Below, in pieces: positions 22,033 through 30,896 of a DNA stretch of 64,000 nt; the first letter of the stretch is position 1, and each line of letters begins with the position of its first letter. Made by a program: the position numbers and the translations under genes. The notes beneath the pieces were generated by a model. That model saw nothing but the letters and a program-made list of their open reading frames with translations. It searched no databases and was not told the origin of the DNA. The DNA lies in the NCBI GenBank assembly GCA_046331565.1, contig JAXLQP010000002.1, forward strand, positions 868,001 through 932,000. Reading direction: 5' to 3'. The stretch is from DASRDU01 sp046331565 (GTDB lineage Bacteria; Acidobacteriota; Blastocatellia; RBC074).

Positions 22033-23052
22033 ATGATGCAGAACATCTTCCCCAGACCAGTTTCGCAGGCTGCGCCGATGAGCGCGCGGCAGATTTTCGG
22101 ACTGGTCAAACGTGAACTCGCTGAAGTTGAAAAAGAGTTCGAGCGGCAGGCGCGCTCAAACATTCAGATCATTTCGCACATCGGCAGCTACCTGCGCGAA
22201 ACCGGCGGCAAGCGTGTGCGCCCGGCGCTGCTGATTCTGGCCGCCAAAGTCTTTGATGAAGAGGTCAGCCACAACGTCATTCAGATGGCGACCGTGATGG
22301 AGTTTCTGCACACGGCGACGCTCGTTCACGACGACATCATTGACGGAGCCGAAACGCGACGCGGCCATCAGGCCGTTTCAGCCCGCTGGGGCGCTGATGT
22401 GGCGGTGCTGATGGGCGACTGGCTGTATATGTCGGCCTTTGAAACCTCGCTCGCGCAGCGCAACCTGGAAATTCTGGACACGCTGACCGAAACCACGCGG
22501 CGCATGACCGAAGGCGAACTGATCCAGTTAACGCTCATCGGCAACCTGCGCATCACCGAAGAGCAGCACCTGGACATTGTGCGGCGCAAAACGGGTTATC
22601 TCTTCAGCGCCAGTTGCCGCATCGGCGGCATCCTGCGCGGGGCGAATGAAACCGAAAAACTCGCGCTCGAAGAGTACGGCCTGAACCTGGGCGTGGCGTT
22701 CCAGTTGACGGATGACCTGCTGGATTTCACCGCCGAAGCTGAAAAGCTGGGCAAGCCCGTGCTGAGCGACCTGCGCGACGGCAAGGTGACGCTGCCGCTG
22801 ATTCACCTGCTGGCGCGCAAGCCCGAATTTGAACCGCTCGTGCGCGAGGCGATGGAAGAGAAACCGGGACAGACCCGCAAAGCCCGCGAGGTGCTGGCGC
22901 TGTTGCAGAATTACGGACAACTGGACAACGCCCGCAGTGATGCTTATGCTTATGTCGCCCGCGCCCAGGATGCTCTGGCGCCATTGCCTGACAATCAGTA
23001 CCGGCGCGCACTGATGGACATTGCTCAGTACGTCGTGGACAGAGACAAATAA
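22033..23052 (+). CDS. Polyprenyl (octaprenyl/heptaprenyl) diphosphate synthase
   Basis: Chain-elongating trans-prenyltransferase of 339 residues making the side chain of a quinone, probably menaquinone given the MqnA gene in this window. GGKRVRPALLIL near 58, first Asp-rich motif HDDIIDGAETRRG near 103 and second Asp-rich motif TDDLLDFTAEAEKLGKP near 225. All-helical. The ATG at 22033 is the first of two adjacent Mets; no strong ribosome-binding site. Product length cannot be read from sequence by eye. Confidence 0.93.
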   Translation: MMQNIFPRPVSQAAPMSARQIFGLVKRELAEVEKEFERQARSNIQIISHIGSYLRETGGKRVRPALLILAAKVFDEEVSHNVIQMATVMEFLHTATLVHDDIIDGAETRRGHQAVSARWGADVAVLMGDWLYMSAFETSLAQRNLEILDTLTETTRRMTEGELIQLTLIGNLRITEEQHLDIVRRKTGYLFSASCRIGGILRGANETEKLALEEYGLNLGVAFQLTDDLLDFTAEAEKLGKPVLSDLRDGKVTLPLIHLLARKPEFEPLVREAMEEKPGQTRKAREVLALLQNYGQLDNARSDAYAYVARAQDALAPLPDNQYRRALMDIAQYVVDRDK

Positions 23053-23080
23053 ATCCCGGCAGCCCCTGATCTGAAAGCGA

Positions 23081-23767
23081 ATGAACGACGATCCGACAAT
23101 CTCTGCATATCAGAATTCACTGCAACAATACCGCGACGCGCGGGACAAGTGTCTTTTGAAGATCAGGAAACTGGAAGAAGACCTCGCGCAGCAACGCGCG
23201 CAGGAAGTCCGGCTGGCGCGGCTGATTGATGAGGCCAAAGATGCTTTGAGCCAGGCTCTGTTGGGCGAAGAGCCGGTGATGCGTCGCGCGCCGATGCTGC
23301 CGCAGATTGACATGGAAATTTCTGCGCCGCCGCGCCAGTCACCGCCGCAATACCAGCAGCATTACCAGCCGCCTTATCAACCCCAGCGCGAGGAGCGTTA
23401 CGCGCCGCCGCAGTACCAGCCGCCCCATCAGCCGCAGTACCGTGAACCGCAGGATCCGTCGCTGCAATATCAGACCGCACAGATTGAGGAACAGGTCGCC
23501 AAAGCCCGCCGCAGCGAACGCAACAGCAATGTGCGGTTCAATGATTTTCGCATTCCGCAGGCCGCCACCATCGTGCTGCGCGAAGCCGGACACCCGCTGC
23601 ACGTCAACGAGATTTACAATCGCATGGCTGAAGGCGGATTTGAATTTCGCGGCCAGCACCAGTTGATTACACTCGCCGTGTCGCTCAGTCGCAGCAAGCG
23701 TTTTCGCAAAGTCTCGCCCGGCACCTTTGAACTCTCGCCGGAGTTTCTGGCCGGACAGGTGGCCTGA
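23081..23767 (+). CDS. Coiled-coil, Pro/Gln-rich protein with C-terminal HARE-HTH winged helix
   Basis: 228 residues. A coiled coil at about 10-65 (RDARDKCLLKIRKLEEDLAQ) is followed by a low-complexity Pro/Gln/Tyr segment at about 80-145. The C-terminal domain (about 160-225: QAATIVLREAGHPLHVNEIYNRM, GGFEFRG, RSKRFRKVSPGTFEL) fits the HARE-HTH fold also found in ASXL and RNA polymerase delta proteins, usually linked to DNA or chromatin binding. The job here is unknown. It follows the prenyl synthase by 28 bases. A lone repeat arm (GATTGCAGATT-type words) follows at about 23765-23800. Confidence 0.75.
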   Translation: MNDDPTISAYQNSLQQYRDARDKCLLKIRKLEEDLAQQRAQEVRLARLIDEAKDALSQALLGEEPVMRRAPMLPQIDMEISAPPRQSPPQYQQHYQPPYQPQREERYAPPQYQPPHQPQYREPQDPSLQYQTAQIEEQVAKARRSERNSNVRFNDFRIPQAATIVLREAGHPLHVNEIYNRMAEGGFEFRGQHQLITLAVSLSRSKRFRKVSPGTFELSPEFLAGQVA

Positions 23768-23857
23768 TTGCAGATTCCGGATTGAAGATTGCAGATTTTC
23801 CTGCCTGCTGCGACCCTGATCATCAATCATCTGACTGATCCGCACTCTGACATTCCT

Positions 23858-24454
23858 ATGAGCAGCAATTCTTCAGCGCGCAGTCATGAAATCGAAGTCA
23901 AGCTGCGCCTTGAAAGCGTCGAACCGCTCACCGCAGCGGGCATCAGGCTTGAACCGGAAATGGCCCGGCATTTTGAAGACAACTGGCTGCTCGACACTCA
24001 CGACCGCCAGCTTTATGCGCGTGGCGCGGTGCTGCGCGTGCGTTCAATCAGCAGCGGGCAGGGCGTGCAGGGCCTGCTGACGCTGAAGGAAAAAGCCCCA
24101 GCTGATGCGCCGACCTCGCAATTCAAACTGCGGCTCGAAACTGAAACAACGCTCGGCGACCCGGAACAAATGCTCGAACTGCTGGCGCGGCTCGGATACC
24201 GAAAGGTCTTTCGCTATCAGAAATACCGCACCGTTTACCGCGCGCTGCTGCCCGACGGCTCAGAGCTGCATGTGATGTTCGACGAAACCCCGCTCGGTCG
24301 GTTCATCGAACTTGAGGGCGAAGAGGCGGCGCTCGCCAAAGTTGTCGCCAGCCTGGGCATCACCCCGGCTGATTACATCCTGCAAAGTTACATCGCGCTT
24401 CAGGCCGGTCACTGCCAGCAACAGGGCCGCCCGCTCGAAGACATGGTTTTTTGA
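23858..24454 (+). CDS. CYTH-domain protein (class IV adenylate cyclase/thiamine triphosphatase type)
   Basis: 198 residues. The tunnel-fold signature HEIEVKLRL appears at residues 10-18, and further basic or acidic strands follow: RGAVLRVRSI, LTLKEKAP, FKLRLETE, RKVFRYQKYRTVYR and ELEGEEAAL. It acts on triphosphates or organic phosphates using divalent metal. The exact substrate is unknown. The start ATG at 23858 is chosen since the region just upstream is repeat-derived. Confidence 0.85.
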   Translation: MSSNSSARSHEIEVKLRLESVEPLTAAGIRLEPEMARHFEDNWLLDTHDRQLYARGAVLRVRSISSGQGVQGLLTLKEKAPADAPTSQFKLRLETETTLGDPEQMLELLARLGYRKVFRYQKYRTVYRALLPDGSELHVMFDETPLGRFIELEGEEAALAKVVASLGITPADYILQSYIALQAGHCQQQGRPLEDMVF

Positions 24455-24457
24455 AGA

Positions 24458-24557
24458 AGTGGTCAGTGGTTAGTGGTCAGTGGTTAGTGAAGAATGAGAA
24501 GCACTGCGCACTCTTCCCGCTTCCACTGACCACTAACCACTGACCACTAACCACTGA
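24458..24557. repeat. Intergenic inverted repeat, words 'agtggtc/agtggtt'
   Basis: Left arm 24458-24489 alternates AGTGGTC and AGTGGTT; right arm 24523-24557 is the reverse complement in alternating order (CACTGACCACTAACCACT). A 33-base loop separates them. The island fills the gap between the CYTH and nucleotidyltransferase genes. Confidence 0.85.
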
Positions 24558-24560
24558 TTT

Positions 24561-25541
24561 ATGAAAGCAATGATTCTGGCCGCCGGACTTGGAACGCGCC
24601 TGTGGCCGCTGACAGTTGATCGCACCAAACCTGCCATTCCGTTTCTCAACCGCCCGCTGATCGCTTACACGATTGACTATCTGAAACAGTACGGCGTGAC
24701 CGAACTGATCATCAACCTCCATCACGAACCGGCTTCGGTGCGCGACCAGATCGGTGACGGTTCGCAGTACGGCGTGACGATCACTTATTCAGTCGAAGAA
24801 CCCGAAATCCTCGGCACTTCGGGCGCGCTCGACAAGGTGCGCGACCAGCTCGCTGACGAAACCTTTCTGGTCATTAATGGCAAGATCATCACTGACATTG
24901 ACCTCAGCGCCGCGCTCGCCACTCATCGTAAAAAAAAGGCGCTCGCCACGCTCGTGATGCTGCCGAATCCGAAACGCGAAAAGTTCAGCCAGATTATCGT
25001 GGACGATGCGGGTAATTATCGCGGTTTCGGCGGCTTGCCTGACCCGTCTGACACGACGGGGCCAGCCCCGCTGATGTTTACGGGCATCCACATTCTCGAA
25101 CCGGGCATTTTCAGCTACATTCCGCGCGGCGTCTTTTCCGATTCGATCCGTGACGTTTATCCCCAGGCGATGAATGCAGGCGAAACGATTGCCGCGCACG
25201 TGGCGGCTGGCCGCTGGTACGAGCTGAGTACGCTGGCCCGGTACGTTGAAATTCACCGTGAATTTCTCGCGCGCGAAGGCAAAAGCTGGATTGCCGATGA
25301 AGGCTGCGCGATTGAGCCGGGAGCTGAAATCGAAGGCTCGGTTTTATGGAAGCGCGTGCGCGTCGGACGCGGAGCAAAACTGACCGACTGCATCGTCGGT
25401 GATGATGTGGTGATTCCGGCAGGCGCTCAGTTCAGCCACTGCGCAATTGTGCGCGCTGACCTTGCGCCGCTCAGCGAACGCCCGGAAAAGGCTGTCCCCG
25501 GAGCGGTTAATGGAAAGAATCTTGTCGCATCTTTCGCGTGA
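24561..25541 (+). CDS. murU: Sugar-1-phosphate nucleotidyltransferase, MurU-like
   Basis: 326 residues. N-terminal nucleotidyltransferase domain with the signature MILAAGLGTRLWPLTVDRTKPAIPF (residues 4-28) and GTSGALDKV; C-terminal left-handed beta-helix-like stretch (about 245-300: EGCAIEPGAEIEGSVLWKRVRVGRGAKL). The next gene encodes an AmgK-like sugar kinase. In pseudomonads AmgK phosphorylates MurNAc or GlcNAc at the anomeric position and MurU adds UMP, salvaging cell-wall sugars. The adjacency supports that role; mannose-1-phosphate guanylyltransferase is the alternative. Confidence 0.8.
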   Translation: MKAMILAAGLGTRLWPLTVDRTKPAIPFLNRPLIAYTIDYLKQYGVTELIINLHHEPASVRDQIGDGSQYGVTITYSVEEPEILGTSGALDKVRDQLADETFLVINGKIITDIDLSAALATHRKKKALATLVMLPNPKREKFSQIIVDDAGNYRGFGGLPDPSDTTGPAPLMFTGIHILEPGIFSYIPRGVFSDSIRDVYPQAMNAGETIAAHVAAGRWYELSTLARYVEIHREFLAREGKSWIADEGCAIEPGAEIEGSVLWKRVRVGRGAKLTDCIVGDDVVIPAGAQFSHCAIVRADLAPLSERPEKAVPGAVNGKNLVASFA

Positions 25542-25730
25542 TGTTACGATGCGGCTGCGGTTCGATTAAGGATCATTGATGAGCGGCGGAGGCCGGGGCG
25601 TGAGAACATCCCCTTCAATTCTCATCCTTCATCCTTTTACCCTGCCCCTTTTGGTCATCGGTTGCTTCCCTCCGGGCAATGCACTTGCGCTCATAATAAA
25701 ATCTGCCACAGTCAATAACAGGCTTGAACT

Positions 25731-26804
25731 ATGACTCCACAAATCACCTCGTCCATCAGCATGACCGGCGATCTGAGCGAAAAGCGCGTGCGCAGTTACG
25801 CCGCTCGTTATTTCAATGTCGCGTCTGATGAGATCATTCTGACGGCGCTCACCCCTGACGCTTCGACCCGCAAATACTTTCGCGTGGCTTCGGCGCGACA
25901 GCCCGATGAAACTTATGTCATCAGTCTGTACGCCTCGCCGTTCAATCCGCAGGACAACACTTACCTTCAGGTCACGCACCTGTTTGAGCAGGCCGCGCTG
26001 CCCGTCCCGCGTGTGATTGACGTAGCCGGAACCGAAGGCATCATTTTGCAGGAAGACCTGACCGATTGCAGTCTGGCCCGGTGGCTCGCCGCAGCAGAAC
26101 AGCGCGGCGACACGGCAGGCGCGGCAGAGATGCTGCAACACGCCATCGAACTGATTGCCCGCATTCAGGCCGCCTCTGAACTCGCCGTCAGTTCAGGCTG
26201 CATCGCTGGCCGCCTGGCTTTTGACGAGGACAAACTTGGCTGGGAACTGAATTACTTCTTCGATCATTTCTTTGGCAGCTACCGCCAGCAGAAGTTCACC
26301 GAAACCGAAGAGTCAGCGATCAAACGCGACCTGCGGGACATTGCTGCCGAACTGGCCGCCCGCCCGCGTGTGCTGACGCATCGTGATTACCACGCCATGA
26401 ATCTGATGGTGGATGAGAGCGGCAACCTGCGCATCATTGATCACCAGGACGCGCGGATGGGGCCGGTGACGTATGATCTGGTGCCGATTCTGGTCGAACG
26501 CCGCCTTGTCCCCGCTGATGAAAGCTGGGTCGAAGCGCAGCAGAATTTCTTTCTCGCCGCCCGCGAAAGGGCAGGCCTGCCAGCGCTCGATCCCGAAGAC
26601 TTTTGCTATGAATTTCACCTGATGACCGTGCAGCGGCAGTTGAAGGCGACCGGAACATTTTCATATCAGACCGCCGTGATGGGCCGCAGCGAGGTTTACG
26701 AGCAATACATCAGGCCCGCGATTGCCACCGTGCTGCGAGCGATGAGCAAGCCGGGAATGAAGGAATATCCGGCCCTGCGCGCGGCGCTCGAAAGACTCCG
26801 ATAA
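25731..26804 (+). CDS. amgK: APH-family anomeric sugar kinase, AmgK-like
   Basis: 357-residue aminoglycoside-phosphotransferase-fold kinase. Features: DASTRKYFRV near 45, HRDYHAMNLMVDESG (catalytic loop) near 222, IDHQDARMGPVTYDLVPIL (metal-binding loop) near 241, and LDPEDFCYEFHLMTVQRQLKATGTF, as in N-acetylmuramate/N-acetylglucosamine kinases. Paired with the MurU-like gene upstream it would form the two-step bypass of de novo UDP-MurNAc synthesis. The 189-base gap before it contains a single repeat arm (CATCCTTCATCC). Confidence 0.82.
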   Translation: MTPQITSSISMTGDLSEKRVRSYAARYFNVASDEIILTALTPDASTRKYFRVASARQPDETYVISLYASPFNPQDNTYLQVTHLFEQAALPVPRVIDVAGTEGIILQEDLTDCSLARWLAAAEQRGDTAGAAEMLQHAIELIARIQAASELAVSSGCIAGRLAFDEDKLGWELNYFFDHFFGSYRQQKFTETEESAIKRDLRDIAAELAARPRVLTHRDYHAMNLMVDESGNLRIIDHQDARMGPVTYDLVPILVERRLVPADESWVEAQQNFFLAARERAGLPALDPEDFCYEFHLMTVQRQLKATGTFSYQTAVMGRSEVYEQYIRPAIATVLRAMSKPGMKEYPALRAALERLR

Positions 26805-26905
26805 AGGCTGGAGTAAAGATCGCAAACTGGATCAGTGCGCCTGCGCTGTGCGATGATTGATGCTCTTCGGCAGGTTGATGAAAATCAGTGAAAGGAGTGG
26901 TCACG

Positions 26906-27271
26906 ATGTCATCAGTTACAGTTGAAAGCATTCTGTCGCAAATAAATCAGCTTCCACTTTCTGAGCGCGAGCAGCTACGGGCCATTCTGGCTGACCAGCC
27001 CCAAAGCAGTGCAGAGTCCCTGAAAAATCCGGATGCACCGAGCACTCCGGTGAAGCCGTTGTTTCCCAGCAAAGATCGGACTCGCGAGTTTCAGTGGCTC
27101 GCTGAGCATCAGCGCGAATATATTGGACAGTGGATCGCACTGGAAGGAGATCGTCTGATTGCACACAGCCACAAGGCAGATGAAGTTTTTGCCACGGTAA
27201 AAGCAGCAGGCATTGACCGGCCTTTGATCTGTCTGGTTGAAGATCCTGATCTGCCTTTCATCGGACTCTGA
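26906..27271 (+). CDS. Antitoxin-like helical N-terminus fused to DUF5678-like domain (module copy 2)
   Basis: 121 residues. The N-terminus (VESILSQINQLPLSEREQLRAILAD) resembles short addiction-module (DUF2281-like) helices; a Pro/Ser-rich linker follows. The C-terminal part (FQWLAEHQREYIGQWIALEGD, RLIAHSHKADEVFATVKAAGIDRPL) is clearly homologous to that of the protein at 14990-15367. AAAGGAG lies 9 bases before the ATG at 26906. The retropepsin gene starts two bases after the stop. Confidence 0.75.
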   Translation: MSSVTVESILSQINQLPLSEREQLRAILADQPQSSAESLKNPDAPSTPVKPLFPSKDRTREFQWLAEHQREYIGQWIALEGDRLIAHSHKADEVFATVKAAGIDRPLICLVEDPDLPFIGL

Positions 27272-27273
27272 GT

Positions 27274-27693
27274 ATGTCTTATCAGCTCAACTTCGATCTC
27301 AGATATAAATTTCAAACCACGGAAACCGGGATCACTATTCCATTCTCGCTGACGGTTGGAGAACTAACAGTTGAAGGAAAAGGAAAACTGGATACCGGCT
27401 CTGAGGTCTGCTTTTTCCAGCGAGAGTTGGCCCAGGGGCTGGGACTGGATGTGGAATCAGGCGATCCGCTTCGACTGGGAACAATGGCCGGGACGCTTAC
27501 AGGATATGGGCATCGAGTCATCATCCAGGTTCTTGATCTTGCGTTTGAAAGCACTGTCTACTTTACTTCCGCTTACGGCGCACCACGCAACCTGCCGGGC
27601 AGAAGAGGCTGGCTGGACAATCTGCATCTGGCGCTGACGATGGATGACGAAATGCTTTATCTCAATCCCGCGTACTCTCAGGAAAACTTATGA
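27274..27693 (+). CDS. Single-domain retropepsin-like aspartic protease (module copy 2)
   Basis: 139 residues, no signal peptide. Active-site motif GKLDTGSEVCFF near residue 42, flap-like LGTMAGTLTGYGHRV, and the late turn APRNLPGRRGWL. Homologous along its whole length to the protein at 15380-15796; the catalytic Asp-Thr-Gly is intact in both. Its TGA overlaps the asnS ATG (ATGA), so in this copy the module is translationally coupled to a tRNA synthetase gene. The Gly-Arg-Arg-Gly turn differs from the hydrophobic-hydrophobic-Gly of typical retropepsins. Confidence 0.75.
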   Translation: MSYQLNFDLRYKFQTTETGITIPFSLTVGELTVEGKGKLDTGSEVCFFQRELAQGLGLDVESGDPLRLGTMAGTLTGYGHRVIIQVLDLAFESTVYFTSAYGAPRNLPGRRGWLDNLHLALTMDDEMLYLNPAYSQENL

Positions 27694-29000
27694 CGCAGAC
27701 TTATATTGCTGAAATTTCAAAACACCTCGGTGAACAGGTTACGATCAGGGGCTGGCTGTACAACAAGCGGTCGAGCGGAAAGCTCGCGTTTCTCGAAATC
27801 CGCGACGGCTCCGGCATCATTCAGGGAGTCGCTTCAAAAAAAGACGTGAGCGAAGCGACGTGGGAAAGCTGCGAGAAAGTCACGCAGGAATCTTCGATCA
27901 TCATCACCGGCGTGCCGCGCGAGCATCCGAAAAAACCGGGCGTTTATGAACTCGATGTCAGTTCGGTCGAGATCGTGCAACTGGCGCACGAGTATCCGAT
28001 CACGCCCAAGGAACACGGCACCGAATTTCTGATGGATCACCGGCATCTGTGGCTGCGGTCGCGGCGGCAGCATGCGATTCTGCGCGTGCGGCACGAAATC
28101 ATTCGCTCGGTGCGCGATTTCTTTGACAACAACGGTTTCACGCTCTGCGACACGCCGGTCTTTACTCCGGCGGCGTGCGAAGGAACGACGACTCTGTTTG
28201 AAGTTGGATACTTTGACGAAAAGGCTTATCTGACGCAGTCGGGACAGCTTTACAACGAAGCGACGGCGGCGGCGTTTGGCAAGGTCTATTGTTTCGGGCC
28301 GACCTTTCGCGCTGAAAAATCGAAGACGCGCCGCCACCTGACTGAATTCTGGATGGTCGAGCCGGAAGTGGCTTATGCAAAGCTCGACGATATTATGACG
28401 CTCGCTGAAAACTTCATCAGCTACATTGTCGGTCGCGTGCTTGAAAACAAACAGGAAGAACTCAAACAGATCGAGCGCGACACGTCGCAGCTTGAAAAAG
28501 TCTCAGCGCCGTTTTACCGGCTGCAATACGATGACGCGGTGAAGATGCTGCAGGAAGGCCACGCGGCGGGCAAACTGGAAAATCGCTTCGAGTGGGGAGG
28601 CGATTTCGGCGCGCCCGACGAGACTTATCTGGCCGAGCAGTTTGACAAGCCGGTGATGGTGCATCGTTATCCGGCGGCGGTGAAGGCTTTTTATATGGAG
28701 CCTGACCCGGAGCGGCCCGAACTTGCCCTGTGCGTGGACGTGCTGGCGCCGGAAGGTTACGGCGAAATTATCGGTGGCGGCGAACGCGCGTCATCGCTGG
28801 AATTACTTCTGCAACGAATCAAAGAACACGAATTGCCCCCGGAAGCGTTCGACTGGTACCTGGATTTACGCAAATACGGCAGCGTGCCGCACGCCGGTTT
28901 CGGCATGGGCATTGAACGCTGTGTCGCGTGGATCTGCGGACTTGAACATGTGCGCGAAACGATTCCGTTCCCCCGCATGCTGTATCGGTTGAAACCGTAG
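27690..29000 (+). CDS. asnS: Asparaginyl-tRNA synthetase
   Basis: Charges tRNA-Asn. 436 residues. N-terminal OB-fold anticodon domain (about 15-100: VTIRGWLYNKRSSGKLAFLEIRDG) and class IIb catalytic core with motif 2 (FRAEKSKTRRHLTEFWMVEPE, about 210-230) and motif 3 (GFGMGIERCVAWICG, about 408-422). The AEKS and TRRHLTEFWM wording is the AsnRS rather than AspRS version. It overlaps the retropepsin gene by four bases. Confidence 0.96.
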   Translation: MTQTYIAEISKHLGEQVTIRGWLYNKRSSGKLAFLEIRDGSGIIQGVASKKDVSEATWESCEKVTQESSIIITGVPREHPKKPGVYELDVSSVEIVQLAHEYPITPKEHGTEFLMDHRHLWLRSRRQHAILRVRHEIIRSVRDFFDNNGFTLCDTPVFTPAACEGTTTLFEVGYFDEKAYLTQSGQLYNEATAAAFGKVYCFGPTFRAEKSKTRRHLTEFWMVEPEVAYAKLDDIMTLAENFISYIVGRVLENKQEELKQIERDTSQLEKVSAPFYRLQYDDAVKMLQEGHAAGKLENRFEWGGDFGAPDETYLAEQFDKPVMVHRYPAAVKAFYMEPDPERPELALCVDVLAPEGYGEIIGGGERASSLELLLQRIKEHELPPEAFDWYLDLRKYGSVPHAGFGMGIERCVAWICGLEHVRETIPFPRMLYRLKP

Positions 29001-29049
29001 AGCGTGAACGGCAGACGGCTGGTTCTGATTTGCAGCAGCCAGCATAAAA

Positions 29050-29096
29050 CCTCCTCTCCCGTCTGTCCGGCGCCCGCTCTGCTCAACCAGAGGAGG
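29050..29096 (+). promoter_or_regulatory. Hairpin that could mask the methyltransferase ribosome-binding site
   Basis: CCTCCTCT at 29050-29057 can pair with AGAGGAGG at 29089-29096, which is the Shine-Dalgarno sequence of the gene starting at 29103. The 31-base loop is GC-rich. Folding would limit translation. Confidence 0.4.
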
Positions 29097-29102
29097 AGCT
29101 TT

Positions 29103-29828
29103 ATGTCTGCTGTGGACGCCCCGAAAGACAAAGCCACACAGCACGAAGCGAAAGTGGCCAGGCCGATTATTTCTTCGCTGCTCGACCAGTTCGGGCAGCG
29201 CGAAGCCGAGGAGTTTCAGCGGCGCACCGGGCTTGATTACAAGGCCGTGATTGCCGAAGCGATTGCTGCGGCTGAACCGCAACTGGGCATGAAAGTCCTG
29301 GATGTGGCGACCGGCACCGGCGTCATTGCGCGGCAACTGGTCAGTTACGTGGGCGAGAAAGGCAAAATCATCGGCATTGATGCGACCGAGGAGATGGTGC
29401 AAAAGGCACGCCTCGCCGCACAGTCTGCCGGGATGGGCCGCAAAATCGAATGGCGCGTGGCTCCGGCTGAAAGCCTGCCCTTTGACCGTGAAGAGTTCGA
29501 CCTGATCACCTGCACGATGTCATTTCCCAGACTGAGGGCGGAAGCTTTTCTGAAGGAAGCTTACCGGGTGCTCAAAAACGATGGCAGACTGCTGATTGCG
29601 ACCGAACTCGCGCCGGGCACGCCGCTCGGTGAACTGCAACTTAAAATCAGGCGCGGTTATCGCCAGCTTGTCGCCCGCAATTCGCCCGCCGCAGAGTTGA
29701 AATATCATTCAGCCGATGAGGTCGGAGAACTGATCAGGGCTGCCGGATTCGGCCAGTGCCTGACCCGCATCCTGCGGCAGCCGCGCCGCCACGCCACGCT
29801 TTTCTCCCTCATCAGAGCTTTGAAATGA
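29103..29828 (+). CDS. Class I SAM-dependent methyltransferase
   Basis: 241 residues, Methyltransf_11/UbiE-like. Motif I VLDVATGTGVIARQL near 65-79, the acidic end of strand 2 (IIGIDATEEMV), and the post-II region ESLPFDREEFDLITCTMSFP. A preceding helix region (QREAEEFQRRTGLDYKAVI) is untypical. The substrate is unknown. The ATG at 29103 has a very strong AGAGGAGG site. Confidence 0.87.
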   Translation: MSAVDAPKDKATQHEAKVARPIISSLLDQFGQREAEEFQRRTGLDYKAVIAEAIAAAEPQLGMKVLDVATGTGVIARQLVSYVGEKGKIIGIDATEEMVQKARLAAQSAGMGRKIEWRVAPAESLPFDREEFDLITCTMSFPRLRAEAFLKEAYRVLKNDGRLLIATELAPGTPLGELQLKIRRGYRQLVARNSPAAELKYHSADEVGELIRAAGFGQCLTRILRQPRRHATLFSLIRALK

Positions 29829-29849
29829 CTGAAGAGAACAAGGTGAGTT

Positions 29850-30782
<933 letters not shown>

Positions 30783-30783
30783 T

Positions 30784-30893
30784 TGCAGATTTGAGATTGC
30801 AGATTCAAAGCGCGATTCACGCAAAGCTTCAGGTGAAATCATCCCTGAATCTGCAATCTGAAATCGCAAATCTGAAATCTGAAATCGTCATTC
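30784..30893. repeat. Intergenic inverted repeat, words 'gcagatt/gaaatc'
   Basis: Left arm about 30784-30808 (GCAGATTTGAGATTGCAGATT) and a longer right arm about 30845-30890 (GAATCTGCAATCTGAAATCG and onward). It fills the gap between the arginase and ddl genes. Same word family as the island at 7773-7855. Confidence 0.8.
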
Positions 30894-30896
30894 AAG

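Noticed and set aside
24458..24557. Short direct repeats that could suggest a CRISPR array
   Set aside because: The repeats are 7 bases long without spacers, arranged as an inverted pair, and no cas genes are present.
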